Source: Epiperipatus broadwayi (taxonomy: Eukaryota; Onychophora; Udeonychophora; Euonychophora; Peripatidae). Taken from it: a stretch of DNA of 64,000 nt. The position numbers were made by a program, and so were the translations under genes. The notes beneath the pieces were generated by a model. It searched no databases, was not told the origin of the DNA, and worked only from the letters and a program-made list of their open reading frames with translations. The stretch spans positions 9,407,092 to 9,471,091 of the forward strand of contig JAQFVV010000020.1 in assembly GCA_028023455.1 (NCBI GenBank), given 5' to 3'. How positions within the stretch are numbered: position 1 is the first letter of the stretch; each line of letters begins with the position of its first letter. Shown piece after piece: positions 44,201 to 54,624 of this stretch.

Positions 44201-44525
44201 TTGTCTGTCATAATTGTATATATGTATTGGAAAAATATTTATCATTTACACAAACATTCATTCTGCCTTATCAGGCACTGAGAAGAAAGACCATGGTGTT
44301 TCTTGATCTTAAACTCAGAGGTAAAAAGCCAATAAACTCACCACGCTGGCTAATGCGTGTTGGTGAGCAGCCCATCTATGTTCGTATACTATATGAATAA
44401 TCACATAGTAATAACAGCTGCAACGACAAGAACGTATGGAGTGGACATTAGGAATTTGCCCTGCTCGGTTCCTTTAAGGCCTCCAAGAGGAATCAAGGGG
44501 TCTCCTTTCAGTTAATAGCAAACTT
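41233..44525 (-). mobile_element. Apparently full-length RTE-type non-LTR retrotransposon
   Basis: The 5' end is placed near 44525, where homology with the 27660 copy fades after CCTTTCAGTTAATAGCAAAC. About 310 bp of 5' leader precedes the coding sequence (44211-41257). After the stop only about 20 bp remain before the tail, GATAATGG then TTGATGATGAT and AT repeats (about 41233-41260). Short 3' ends with microsatellite tails are typical of RTE elements. The element sits in (AT)n DNA, so the target duplication cannot be defined. At least nine 5'-truncated or worn relatives lie in this window. Confidence 0.88.
41257..44211 (-). CDS. RTE-type endonuclease / reverse transcriptase, intact, 984 residues
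   Basis: Makes the nick in target DNA and reverse-transcribes the element RNA. The N-terminal AP-like endonuclease (about residues 48-290) shows TYNCRSL, GLCEVRRKG (catalytic Glu), VYAPTSSH, VMGDFNARIG (Asp/Asn), AELDYILTN and GSDHRLV (Asp-His). The linker 290-490 is basic. The RT (about 490-760) shows GKAPGNDGI, NYRPISLLSVLYKIFTKII, GFVDYEKAFDS (first Asp), KGVRQGDSISPKLF and LDFADDVVVFAN (catalytic DD). The C-terminal part has YLGQIINTDG, VLPVLTYGSETWTLNR and a KRPRKRPHVRWMDE segment. All catalytic residues are present with no stop or frameshift. Start: the ATG at 44211 gives 43 residues before MTFYLGTYN, which is an alternative start at about 44082. It resembles the RTE/BovB group and the domesticated CFDP2 endonuclease; clade is inferred by motif order. 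It could supply enzyme in trans to the SINEs and hairpin elements here. Confidence 0.92.
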   Translation of the reverse strand: MTDKNKAWPLFPGGCKVTNQGSGWWPKAEGAKNPLIVDPGCHLMTFYLGTYNCRSLSSEGRLQELEEELSYIKWDIIGLCEVRRKGEETIDLKSGHILYYKGTHIGNTSGVGFIINKKWKNNIVEIDGVSDRVARLVIQLNSRYQMQIIQVYAPTSSHSDEVVEDFYMDVQKAFDQSKQHFKIVMGDFNARIGKQMKDENAVGNFGYGNRNERGHRLVEFAEKEKLYIMNSFFEKNVKRKWTWKHPNEGTAELDYILTNRKYIFQDCNVLNKFNTGSDHRLVRCKLRVNVKLERQKLLRKTIFTVDIPNLQKHSNEFKLELTNRFQVLGDFEHDSDLNEINMKITDTLLKTATKIAGRKKQQLTNKISTETREFMKKRRNMKIYKNDVLKRIEYLEFCKMVRKRVENDIRKYNCEIARKAVEENKSLKNVKQHFGIGRKFISAIRKKDGIITKKRDDIMKLVEDFYQELYSNKEQVPPISITSSELPRILNEEVRHAIKCMKKGKAPGNDGIIIDILKEGGEEIETILAKLYTKCLNDKDVPEDWKNAVIILIFKKGDKEDIRNYRPISLLSVLYKIFTKIITTRLQRTLDFHQPREQAGFKSGFSTIDHIQVLREVIERTNEYELSLCFGFVDYEKAFDSIHISSVIKALDHQGIDPGYCHILKNIYKNATATIRLHNDTGKINIEKGVRQGDSISPKLFTAVLQEVFCGLKWETKGMKVNGEYLSHLDFADDVVVFANNASELQEMLQELADESRKVGLKINVKKTKVMFNRFAQNMKIKIDYEELEEVNSYKYLGQIINTDGNIMEEINHRIKLGWSAFGRNNLILKGNMPMCLKRMVFNKCVLPVLTYGSETWTLNRRAIQRLQTTQRSMERCMLGVTRRDRKHNVWVRQQTGVTDLIEKIKRLKWSWAGHIARRNDNRWTIEILNWIPRDCKRPRKRPHVRWMDEIRKCAGVLWKREAKDRRRWIKLGETFILQWIDNG

Positions 44526-44554
44526 TTTTCTGCAGCCATATATATATAATCAAT

Positions 44555-44665
44555 GTTCTGTTTATATTATTATAGCATATCTTTAAAATCATTGAAAGTC
44601 TGATGATGACATATTCAAATTACCTCTAATTACATCTAGCTTAGGTATATATACTATACTTGTAT
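44555..44665 (+). mobile_element. Fragment of the hammerhead-bearing repeat (ribozyme absent)
   Basis: Worn pieces of the family around an AATCATTGAAAGTCTGATGA segment and the terminal AAATTACCTCTAATTACATC segment, the latter also at about 1688-1705. The CTGATGATG here belongs to the body of the repeat and has no stem II or GAAA, so it is not a ribozyme. Confidence 0.45.
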
Positions 44666-45305
44666 TTAAATATTAAATATAAGTATTATTACTTACAGTG
44701 GAAAAATATCTGATATATTTGAAATTAAAACTGGTGTTAAGCATAGATGAGTACTAGCTCAAATATTTTTTTAAAAATATATGGTAGTTGTATTTTGGAG
44801 AATATATATGTGTCTTCATAAAGCAGATGTAAAGATGCAATAATATTTTTGTCGATGGTCTTTAATTAGAATGAGACAAAGTCAGAAACAAAACTTCAAG
44901 TGCTCTTCTAGATTTACAATCTGCTGATGTTCGTATTATTCTTATTAATTCAAAGATCAATCCACGGAATAGTTTTAAAAAGAACCCATAGAGACTTTGG
45001 TCGAGTTATTCATGCTAAAGAAAATATCAGCTAATAATGGAAATAAATCTTCAACAACTTTTAGCTTAGATGATTATCTGCTTGAGAATTAAACAAATTT
45101 AAATATATTGTTAGATTTTCAGGGAAATGAGAATTTTAATGTTGAGATGCAACACATATTTAAATGCAGTGCTGCTGGATTTAACAAATGAAAAAATGGT
45201 AATTTATCATAATGATAAAACTTCTTCAACTATTTACTTGCATAACTGAGTGTCCGTATTTTTTATGTGGAAGTGAAACATGGACCATCTATTATTGATG
45301 TACTA
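44666..45305. other. AT-rich DNA, no recognised feature
   Basis: A less repetitive patch at 44870-45060 gave no open frame of interest. Confidence 0.35.
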
Positions 45306-45517
45306 TAACTTTTTAAACAGAGCAAAACTCTCCACACAGTGTTGCCACCTGTGCTAAACAGAGTAATCAATGGATGCAAGAAGGCTTGTGCATAAAATCC
45401 CCATCTAATGCCTACTCATCCAATACTGTATGGAGAGTTTTGCTCTGTTTATCAACAATTAATGTGCTAGTATAGGAAATGTGATCATGTGATGCTTAAT
45501 GGTTTAACTTTTTTAAA
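45306..45517. mobile_element. Foldback family 1, short copy
   Basis: AAACAGAGCAAAACTCTCCA at the left mirrors the TGGAGAGTTTTGCTCTGTTT block at about 45430-45450. The internal part is GAAGGCTTGTGCATAAAATC and CCTACTCATCCAATA. The right end carries GTGATCATGTGATG. TAACTTTTTAAA at 45306-45317 and TAACTTTTTTAAA at 45505-45517 are near-identical flanks. Confidence 0.7.
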
Positions 45518-45739
45518 AATGAAATGTAAGATTCTGAAAATATGATGTTAAGATCAAAAGATCTTGGGTATATATTTTTTCTTTCTAGACGTGATATTTA
45601 ATTTATTATTGTAAGGGCAAATATTTGATGAATTTTGGCACATAAATAATACAGGCTTTCTAAAAATATTTTTATCAGTAAATTTTAGTATGGTTTTTAT
45701 GGAAAAAACAGAATCCATTTACGTTATAAAATTGTTTCA

Positions 45740-46560
45740 TTATGATTATGATCCATTATTGATTCACTTCATGATAAATTTCTCTATACGTTTTCTCCAT
45801 TTTTTCCGATTCATGATTTCTTTTCTCTACATTATTCCAACAAACTTTATTATCCCATTCAATTCATTTTTTGCATAGTCTTTTTTTTAAGATTTTTTGA
45901 AATCCCATTATAAAACATCTGTAATTTATCATTTATGATGAATCCAGTCTAACTCCATTTTTTCAATATCAGTATTTGACCCATACAATTCACATTTTGA
46001 TCTTTTAATATGCATCTCTCCATAATTCATTGTGTGTTTTGAAATTTATGTATTACTTTTTCATTAAGTGTCTATGTCTCAAATCCATTGTAAGCACATT
46101 TATTTACATTTTTCTATATTAACGCATAGCTTATTTAAATTAATATTAAATTATTTATATAAAAAAAACTCCCTCCAAGATTAATTTTTTGATTAACTTC
46201 ATTCTTTAAGTTTTTATTTGATCATGCATTTATTATAATTGCTATTTTTTTTTTTTTATAATTTATAACTATTAAGTTTTATCTTTTTTTTGGAAAACTA
46301 TTGAACATCATTAACATCATCATCATCATTATCATCATTATTATGATCATTATCATCATCATCATCATTATTATTTATCATCATCATTGTTATCATTATC
46401 ATCATCATCATCATCATTATTATTATTATCATCATCATTATCATCATCATCATCATTATTATTTATTTTTAATCTTATCTTTTATGCTTTTTTTTAAAAA
46501 CTCAAATTAGTAGAAATTGATAAATCACATTTTCAACTCTTTTTAGCTTTCTATTTTTAT
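45740..46560 (-). pseudogene. Degenerate RTE 3' region split by an ATC/ATT microsatellite
   Basis: The minus strand carries worn matches to the C-terminal coding region from about 45750 upward. At 46295-46310 the homology (AAACTATTGAACATCATTAA, matching the NRFAQN/VMF region) runs directly into a 150-bp ATC/ATT tract, and resumes after it near 46466-46560. Confidence 0.55.
46311..46465. repeat. (ATC/ATT)n microsatellite
   Basis: Mixed ATC and ATT triplets. It seems to have expanded from an ATC-like word inside the RTE coding sequence and is not the 3' tail of the element. Confidence 0.92.
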
Positions 46561-47045
46561 TTTTCTGAAATTAGAGTGGTCACGTTCAGATATGAATAAA
46601 AGTAAAAAGTAAAATAGGTTTTTTTAAAAATAGCCATGTAAAGCAAACATTCACTCAACTCCACCTTATATAGAAATAATGAAGAAAAAGGTACCATCCT
46701 TGTTTATCTTCTTATTCTTAAAAAACGATATTTATTATAGTGATAGATAATAATACATTTGAAAATAAATATATTTATTATCTTGATAAGGTAATTAAAC
46801 TATTTTAATTTTTTTTATTTATATATATTTTTTAAAAAATCTTAAATACTATATGCAAATGTTTAGTTAACACAGAAATATTATCTATACTGAACATAAT
46901 ACAGAATATAATAATTGTATAAATCAGTAAATATATATCTCTTGTTTCTTTCAAAATTAAGTCATTAATTTTAATGTATAAATTATTTTCTAAATACTTA
47001 TTTCTTTAAACCTTGTTTATTAAATAATTTTTTTTCACATCTATG
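46561..47045. other. AT-rich DNA, no recognised feature
   Basis: Nothing found. Confidence 0.4.
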
Positions 47046-47057
47046 TATGTACTATCG

Positions 47058-48016
47058 ATAAACCTTTAAACATCACATGGTCACTATTCCCCATGCTTGC
47101 TCATAACTGTTGTTAAAATAGGCAAAACTCTCTCCATACAGTTGTGCCACTCAAAACAAGACAGAGTAATCAATGGATGCCAAAAAGCTTGTGCATAAAA
47201 TCCCTATCTAGTGCCTACTCATCCAATATACCCAAACTAGTTTCTGGCTTATGGCCTTCATCAGTAAGGAGCTTTGGATCTGAGAGCACTGCACCTAGAT
47301 CTTAGGATCTAATGCAACCCTCCAACAGCCATCTTTTATCTCTGCACAACTACAAAACTATGAGAATAAAATTGAAAACACAAATATTTTCAATCTAAGC
47401 TCAGTAGCTTATATAATCATATAAAACAAAAACTGGTTTGGGGATATTGGATGAGTAGGCACTAGATAGGGATTTTATGCACAAGTCTTCTGGCATCCAT
47501 TGATTACTCTGTCTTGCTTTGAGTGGCATTACTGTATGGAGAGAGTTTTACCTATTTTAACAACAGTTATGAGCAAGCATGGGAAATAGTGATCATGTGA
47601 TGTTTTCAGGTTTAATACCAATCCTGCTTAATAGGAAGGTGGTGGCTATGGTTATAAAAGAACCAAAAACACCAAAATGTATGGGTGCTGAACTGAGTTC
47701 AGACCCATATGACTGTATAAGTTACTAAGTTTAGATTAAAAATATTTGTGTGTTTTCAATTTTATTCTCATAGTTTTGTAGTTATGTAGAGATAAAAGGT
47801 GGTTGCTGGAGGGTTGCATTAGATCCTAAGATCTAAGTGCAATGCTCTCAGATCCAAAGCTTCTCACTGACAAATGCTATAAGTCAGAAACTAGTTTGGG
47901 GATATTGGATGAATAGGCACTAGATAGGGATTTTATGCACAAGCCTTCTGGCATCCATTGATTACTCTGTCTTGCTTTGAGTGGAACTACTGTATGGAGA
48001 TATTTTTGCCTATTTT
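47058..48016. mobile_element. Foldback family 1 composite, 959 bp, with 12-bp target duplication
   Basis: From AACATCACATGGTCAC (about 47068) the plus arm runs through GTTGTTAAAATAGGCAAAAC, GGATGCCAAAAAGCTTGTGC, CTAGTTTCTGGCTTATGGCC and GATCTTAGGATCTAATGCAA to about 47350. An inverted arm returns at 47430-47607 and ends GTGATCATGTGATG. A second inverted partial copy (47640-48016) follows. TATGTACTATCG occurs at 47046-47057 and at 48017-48028, so the whole three-part unit was inserted as one. Confidence 0.82.
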
Positions 48017-48546
48017 TATGTACTATCGTATGGTTCCATTTATGTTTCATTTATATTCTATGACTATTTTCAATATTTATTTTTTATAAAATTTGGAAAA
48101 TTGCTGAAGAATCATATGTTTTAAGACTGTATGATAAAAATACCAGTTTTAAATATCCACAATAAAAATAAACTACATGGAAGCAAAGAGATGTCAGATT
48201 ATTGAGTACCATAGATTTATGCTTAATTAAAATTACAGATATATTAATGTGTAACTTAATTTAAATTTTATATTTGGCAAAGAATGATATGATAACCTCT
48301 AACTTTATAAATGATTAGTAATAATCATTAACAGTCTTATCTAAATTGGATAGTGTCAAAGATATGAGAACATAAAGTTTGACATTCGTAGATTAAATTG
48401 TATTAAATAGAATAATACTCTGAAAAGATAAGATATATGAAATATGTCTTATTCAAATGTTGTATCTATATTATCAAAAACAAATTTCCTTTAAAATAGC
48501 ATTGATACTATTTTAAACACAGCACTATTATAGTAAATCTGAGCTA

Positions 48547-48822
48547 TTCATCATCATCATCAACAACAAAAATTATTAATCCACTGCAAGATGACGGTCT
48601 CTCCAAGTTCAAACCATCTTCTTTGATCTTAGATTCTCTTCTCCACATCATGCTTGCACACTTTTTTATTTTATCCATCTATCTCACATGTGGTCTCTTT
48701 CTGGGTCTTTTATAATCTCTTGGAATTCAATTTAAGATTTCAGTTGTCCATCTTATATCATCTCTTTTAGCAATATGTCCAGCCCAACTCCACTTCACTC
48801 TTTTAACTTTTTCAATAAGGTC
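48547..48822 (-). pseudogene. RTE 3' end, truncated
   Basis: The minus strand encodes the last 80 or so codons, recognisable from the LIEKVKR region to the ILQW-like end, with stops; the tail is CATCATCATCAACAAC at about 48547. It is an independent 5'-truncated insertion. Confidence 0.78.
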
Positions 48823-50096
48823 TGAGCTATTACGCTATTGTATTTATTTAAGAGTACATATTCTGCTATACAAATCTTCAAAGATTTGTAAAATAAAGTG
48901 TTAGCAAATATTTATCAATTATAAAATTTTTGAAAAAGTGTTGATATTAAAATAATTAAGCAGTCAACCAAATATTTAAAAAGTGTTAATTATAAATGAT
49001 CCAGAAGTTTAAGAAATAAAGAAATTTACTGTGACAGAAGAAAAAAATGCTGCAGTTAATTACTTACTGGTTGATAATAACCCTGTTAAAATATAACTCA
49101 AACTGTATCATTATCAAGAGAAAATTCTGTCTGGAGAAAGATAATTTAGAATGAGATGTCATTTTTCTAATAAAATGATTAAAGCAGCTTTAATAATGAT
49201 TTTTCCATAATTTGTGATCAATATTTAAGAAATTAAAATGATTTATGACAAGTAGAAAACCTATTTTATTCACCCAATAGAATACTCCATCTTGGTGACT
49301 ACTTTTAGACGAAATATATTTTTAAAGATAAATTGTCTTTAAACTTTGAAAGGTTATTTTTATAATGGTTTTCAGTTATGACGAAAGCTTTCAAAGATGC
49401 AAAAATCTACATTTTCAGAAACAAATTATTTTCATTATTGTTCCAAAATAAACTAGAAAATGATCGTTATTAAGAAAAAAATATCAAAAGCAGATATTGT
49501 AAGTACAAAAATATCTTTACATGTCTGTAGCTGCAACATTATCTTATATAAGTAAATTCTAATTATATCTTCTGGAGGTAACGATCTTTAGATGGGAGGA
49601 AATCTTTATGGCTTTGAAATGATTGGATTGCTTAAAAGCTTGTAATGCTTCAAAATATTTATAAGCACATACATTAGTTTATGCACAGACTTAAAATTTT
49701 CAAAATTTTTTAATCAGCATAACTTTGTCAAATTTGCCATATTACAATCTTTCATCAGTGGGAAATTCACACCCCCTATCTCCCTATGCATGCATTTTGC
49801 AAATAACATTGGGTAAAGTATGAAACACTTGAATCTCCATATCCGAATTGATAGCTTGATATTTATCCATTATACCAGTTTATGAAAGGAAGGAACTGGT
49901 GTCTTTCCATTTTTAACATCTTGGGGAACTTTCAATAATTATTTTAATTTTTATCAGCGCATACATCTCAAAGTCCACTTTATAACAATTAACCACTAGC
50001 AAAAATGTTTTGCATTTTAATTATGAAAAATAATATTTTACGTTATTTCTTTGAAATATTACTTTCTCTTTTATTTTCATTTACATATACATATAC
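48823..50096. other. AT-rich DNA, no recognised feature
   Basis: No gene or repeat family recognised over about 1.25 kb. Confidence 0.4.
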
Positions 50097-50298
50097 GAGG
50101 GCTGGGCAGACATTCGAGCTACTATTTAATGTCTAACATACAGGCAATATATATGCCGCCTGTACAAACAATATAATATATAGGGTATTTTGAGCTCAGA
50201 CGTTCACGCAATATATTACATTGTTTGTACACGTATATATATATGGCCTGTATGTTAGATATTAAATAGTAGCTTGAATGTCTGCCAAGTCCTTGTAA
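50097..50298. repeat. 200-bp inverted repeat at the edge of a hammerhead-bearing element
   Basis: GGGCAGACATTCGAGCTACT and ATTTAATGTCTAACATACAGGC at the left are mirrored by GCCTGTATGTTAGATATTAAAT and AGTAGCTTGAATGTCTGCC at the right. The centre holds an inverted piece of the ribozyme-repeat terminus (GGGTATTTTGAGCTCAGACG), suggesting nested insertion. Confidence 0.8.
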
Positions 50299-50319
50299 AT
50301 GGATTATGTCCTATACATG

Positions 50320-50700
50320 AGAGGTCAGAGTGACTTATGGTCAACCTGGATGTGACGAGAATGTGGGAATCAGCGTGGGCTTTGAGCATTCCATCATCAG
50401 ATTTCAATAGGATGGACAGCTGAAGAGATGGAGGGTGGAGTGGATCGAAGCCTGCCCATTAAAGTATGAAGATTGGCTATCTTAATATAAATCTGAGCAC
50501 TTATTGCATATATGTGTAGAAATGATCATCTGGACTAACTGACGAGTGCTGGTTCGGCATGAAATATGGATATTGGTGATTAATTATCTTTTAGGCATAC
50601 ATGTGGTCAAGGGTATCAGTGGTATGAGAAGGTGTGGAGAGTTGAGAGTCATGTGAAAGTCTAAGCTCAAAATACCCTAAATATTACATTGTTGTACATA
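50320..50700 (+). mobile_element. Hammerhead-bearing repeat, best single plus-strand copy
   Basis: Least eroded copy. In order: CATTCCATCATCAGATTTCA, GGATGGACAGCTGAAGAGAT, AGCCTGCCCATTAAAGTATG, TGGCTATCTTAATATAAATC, the ribozyme (50524-50583), CATACATGTGGTCAAGGGTA, TCAGTGGTATGAGAAGGTGT, GAGTCATGTGAAAGTCTAAG and CTCAAAATACCC. It has no protein frame. The TCATGTGA terminal word also appears in the foldback families. Confidence 0.8.
50524..50583 (+). ncRNA. Hammerhead ribozyme (type I, minimal stem III), intact core
   Basis: CUGACGA is at 50539-50545 (variable position 7 is C). Stem II is GTGCT (50546-50550) with GGCAT (50556-50560) and loop GGTTC; two pairs are G-U, preserving the helix. GAAA is at 50561-50564, stem III is 2 bp, U16.1 is 50571 and H17 is A at 50572. 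Stem I is ACTAA (50534-50538) with TTGGT (50573-50577), where a T-G wobble replaces the C-G pair of other copies. The pair-preserving changes support selection for the fold or recent descent. Confidence 0.76.
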
Positions 50701-52788
50701 TATATATAGCCTGTATATATATGTATAGTAATTGCATTCAGTATTGGCTTAAAGATTAAACATCTAAATGAAAAATAGAAGTTTTTCAGCTGATTTTTTA
50801 TTGAGTTAAATATATATAAAAAAGAGGATTAAAAAATAGTCTAATCCACTAAAGATATTTTTGTGCAGTTAAGTACAATGGAAAAATGATGGTATAGAGA
50901 GTTGTAACCCCTAGTTCAAAACTAAGGCTGTTGTATATATTTCTCAAATATATATAACTTTCCCAGTGATTAATCATTGGATCTTTTTTTAAAAAAGTTG
51001 TTTTGATTTGCCCAGAAATCTTGTTGCTTAAAGTCTCTTGACTTTTGAAGCAATATTTTAAATAAGTATGATCAGTTCCTTGATGATATGAAGTATTGAG
51101 TAAGTGATATTTGAACACCAAAATAGTAATTTAAATTTCATATTAAAAGTCTTGACAGATAAATCTTTTTGTTCACAGAAAAAATAGACTTACACTGTAA
51201 CCAATATTCTATCCATTTTAATTTTTGCAATTAAATTATTATCATGATTAATAAATAATTCAAGTATCATACTTAAATACATATCTAGATTTAATAACTA
51301 CTCTTATATGAATCATTATACTTGTTTTATAACACAACATTCCACATACGTTGTTATTTGAATCACTATAAAATATTTATTTGAATGATAGTATATATAT
51401 ATTTCATTGGGTGTAAAATCTCTTTTAATAACATGCAATACCATTGACCTAAAACAATAACAATTGCATATTAGAGACTCTTCATTTGTGTCCAAAATAT
51501 TTACAATCCCAATCTTTTATACACTTCACAATAATATTTAAGACTACTTGCCTTATGTATGTAAAATGGCAAATATCCCATAGGCTATCAAAAACATAGG
51601 GTGAAATAGTTTAAAGAAAGTAATTAAGAAAGTAAAAAAAAAAAAATTAGGATCAATTAAAAAAATTAAAAATAAAATACATCCTGTCCAAATAGCATAT
51701 ATAAGAACTGTGAAAGAAAGGTCATAGTGTATTTTAAATAGCTAAGATTGTATATTAATTAAGAGAAAATATAAAGAATAACTATTACAAAATATACTAA
51801 TATTTTAATCAAAAAGGTGAAGAGCTGTTCTCAAATTCACTATTGCTATATTTCAACTCACAAAGGAGAACTGCATAAAATATTATCATCAATATACAAA
51901 ATAGATAATTCCCTGATAAATTTATTTTAAAGAGAGTTGTCTAATAATAAATGATTTTTTGTGACTTATGTATTTATAACAGTATTTATAATTCAGATCA
52001 TTTTGTCTTCTTTAAGTAAATCAACTCATGGAAGGAAGATATGTCATTTTAACTATTTATGGCTGGATGTATAATATATTTTAATTAGGAATAACTGTAA
52101 ATCCATTATTATTAAGCACTGATATAATTGTAATCCTAAAGAAACAAATAAATCCCCAGTCATGTGTTGTTTATAAGTGTATATTAAAATCTTTATGCAC
52201 TCACCTGCCACAGTCAGTAATGGTTGGTATATATAAGAATATGCTTTAAGCATAGATGAATTCATTTATGCTTTTAAACTATTAGCAGTGTGTGAGTGCA
52301 GAGAGCATTTAATATACATTTATAAGCATCACATGACTGGAGGTTTAGTTTGTTGTTTACAATTATATTTTATTACATCCAATGATTAATATTTTGTTAT
52401 TGCATTTTGTGTGTGTGCCTGCAAAGAATGCTGAATTAGTTATTTTCTAACTGTCAGTCTTTATATGTAACACAGCTTTATTATGTAATATATAGTTTGG
52501 TTTATTATGCTATAATTGCCAAAAATGTAATGTAACGTGTATAAGAGACATTATAGAATTTATAAATTACAACTAAAATTTATTTGTTAAAGTTATAGTG
52601 CACAATTTATTATTAAATTTGGTGTAATCTAAAATTGTAAGATAAAACTTACAGTTACAAATGATAATAAAATATAAATTAACTTCAGTGAATTTAAAAA
52701 CAAGATTAACTGAAATCTCTAAAGTTTTAATAAATAATTTAAATGAATTAAAATAAAAAAACACATTTTGCTATTTAGCCATTAATAA
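50701..52788. other. AT-rich DNA with no recognised gene
   Basis: A 90-codon minus-strand frame at 50849-51121 is somewhat less biased than others but has no motif. No tRNA-like unit or inverted repeat was seen. Confidence 0.4.
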
Positions 52789-52799
52789 GGGGGGGGGGG
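52789..52799 (+). repeat. G homopolymer (11 G)
   Basis: An uninterrupted G run in strongly AT-rich surroundings. Confidence 0.95.
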
Positions 52800-53575
52800 A
52801 TTAGAAGTTTGGAATGCAAGCTACTGATTTATGGATAGATATGAACTATTTAGGATGTTAGCAGAAGGCATTATTCTTGAAGATTTATCTAAATAGAATT
52901 CTGTGCACAAAACTATAAGAAAAGCAAATATTAAAGAAAAGTTATAAAGCATTCATTAGTTCATCTGATTATGGAAAATAGTAACCCAGCTTTGGGAAGC
53001 AGTGATTTTCATTAAACTTCTTCAATAGTTATAACTAAAAATATCTACAAAATTATTATCATCAGGATGGATTGGTAAATGTGAGAAATACTTTTCATCT
53101 GTTCTATATTAGTCAATGTAATAAAGAATTATTACTTGGAGAGATTAATCTTGTAACTGTAAATGAAATAAAAAACATTTTGCCAAATGTCTTAGTACAG
53201 ATATACTAGTATGACTGAAAAAGAAATAGGTAAGAAATGGTAAGGCTTGCAGCATAATTTGAATTTAGGAAAATATTTTATTAAATAAAATATATTGGTA
53301 ATGAACACTCTTATATATTTTTATTTAATTTAATAATATATTTGTCAGTAATTGTGTGTGTGTGTATATATAATAAAAATCTTTTTTAATTTTTTTATAA
53401 TATAAATTATTGGATTTTATAATATACAATTTTACAAAAATATAAATAGCATATTACTAATTGAGTTTGCAATTTTGAAGTCCAATGTGTTGGCAATCAA
53501 TTGATTAGGGATAGTTGTGTCAATCAAATGTTATGGCATCTATTCACCTATGATTATTTTGAGTTACAATATATA
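52800..53575. other. AT-rich DNA, no recognised feature
   Basis: Only a short GT run near 53355-53366 and chance frames. Confidence 0.4.
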
Positions 53576-53577
53576 TA

Positions 53578-54447
53578 TACCTGGGTCTCATTTTACGGAA
53601 CAGATAGGTTCCTCAGAAAACATGCGCAAACAAAATCATGCAAAAATAGATGTAACTTACATTGAAAAGGGAGGGTGTGTGGTCTGTGATTTTTCAAGAT
53701 TCACGTAAAAGCAAAGTACCAATGTAAAATTACTTTAAAATTCGCGCAAAAAAAAAAAAAAATAAGGAAATAAATATGACTAATAAAAAATTTCAAATTT
53801 GAAAAAAATTGATACAAGACAAACTTTTTTTAACTATAATATTTAATTTTATTCAAAATAATATATTTTTATGCATAATTTACAGTACAGTAATTTACAT
53901 TTTTTTATACACATTTTAATTATTATGATTTTCTGGTGACAACATAATTAGTAATTAATCTTTGAGACGATGATTTTATTAATTGTTTACAAAGCTTGCG
54001 ATATCCAGACATACAACCATTTAGCTCTCGTTGGAATGTAAGAGCACATTAATGATTAGTGTCATTAATAAGAAAATAATAATTGATTATGTTCTTTTTT
54101 AAAAAGCAAAAACAGAATGTGATTTAAAATACAAAATTAACACGCACAATGTTTGAACAAATTTACATTATAATCTTGTAAAATTTAATATGTGTATACA
54201 TAAAATGTGGAATTCATGATTTTAATTTCATTATTGCATAAAATCTTACTATTATAAAGCACTGAAAATATTGAAATTACTAAGATGAAAGTCGAATTCC
54301 AATAATGTGCTATTACTTTCAATATAACGTAAGTGCACGAAATTTATTATTTAAAGTAATAGCGCATTATCGGAAATCGACTTCCGGTGAAACCCGCGTA
54401 ACTTCAAAATTGTGTTAAATAAGTCCACATAAAAAGAGACCCAGGTG
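53578..54447. mobile_element. Non-autonomous DNA transposon with TIRs and TA target duplication
   Basis: The left end TACCTGGGTCTCATTTTAC (from 53578) and the inverted right end (CACCTGGGTCTCTTTTTATG, from 54447) form imperfect terminal inverted repeats of about 20 bp. TA flanks both ends (53576-53577 and 54448-54449), as in Tc1/mariner/pogo elements. The sub-terminal sequence GGTTCCTCAGAAAACATGCG with CGCAA words resembles Tigger/pogo-type ends. No transposase frame is present in the 870 bp. Confidence 0.65.
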
Positions 54448-54624
54448 TATATCAAAATAAAGATCTTTACTATCTTTTACTTAATGTGATGTAGTGAAAT
54501 AGTTAATAGCTCTTCAATGCATTACAAATGAAGAACATTAATTATAAGAGTTTCATACTTTTATTTAACAAATAATCAAACAATATACATATGTTAGCAT
54601 TAATTATCAAGTCATTAAAGTATA

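Noticed and set aside
44595-44606. CTGATGATGAC near 44600 as another hammerhead
   Set aside because: It belongs to the body segment of the repeat and lacks stem II and the GAAA box.
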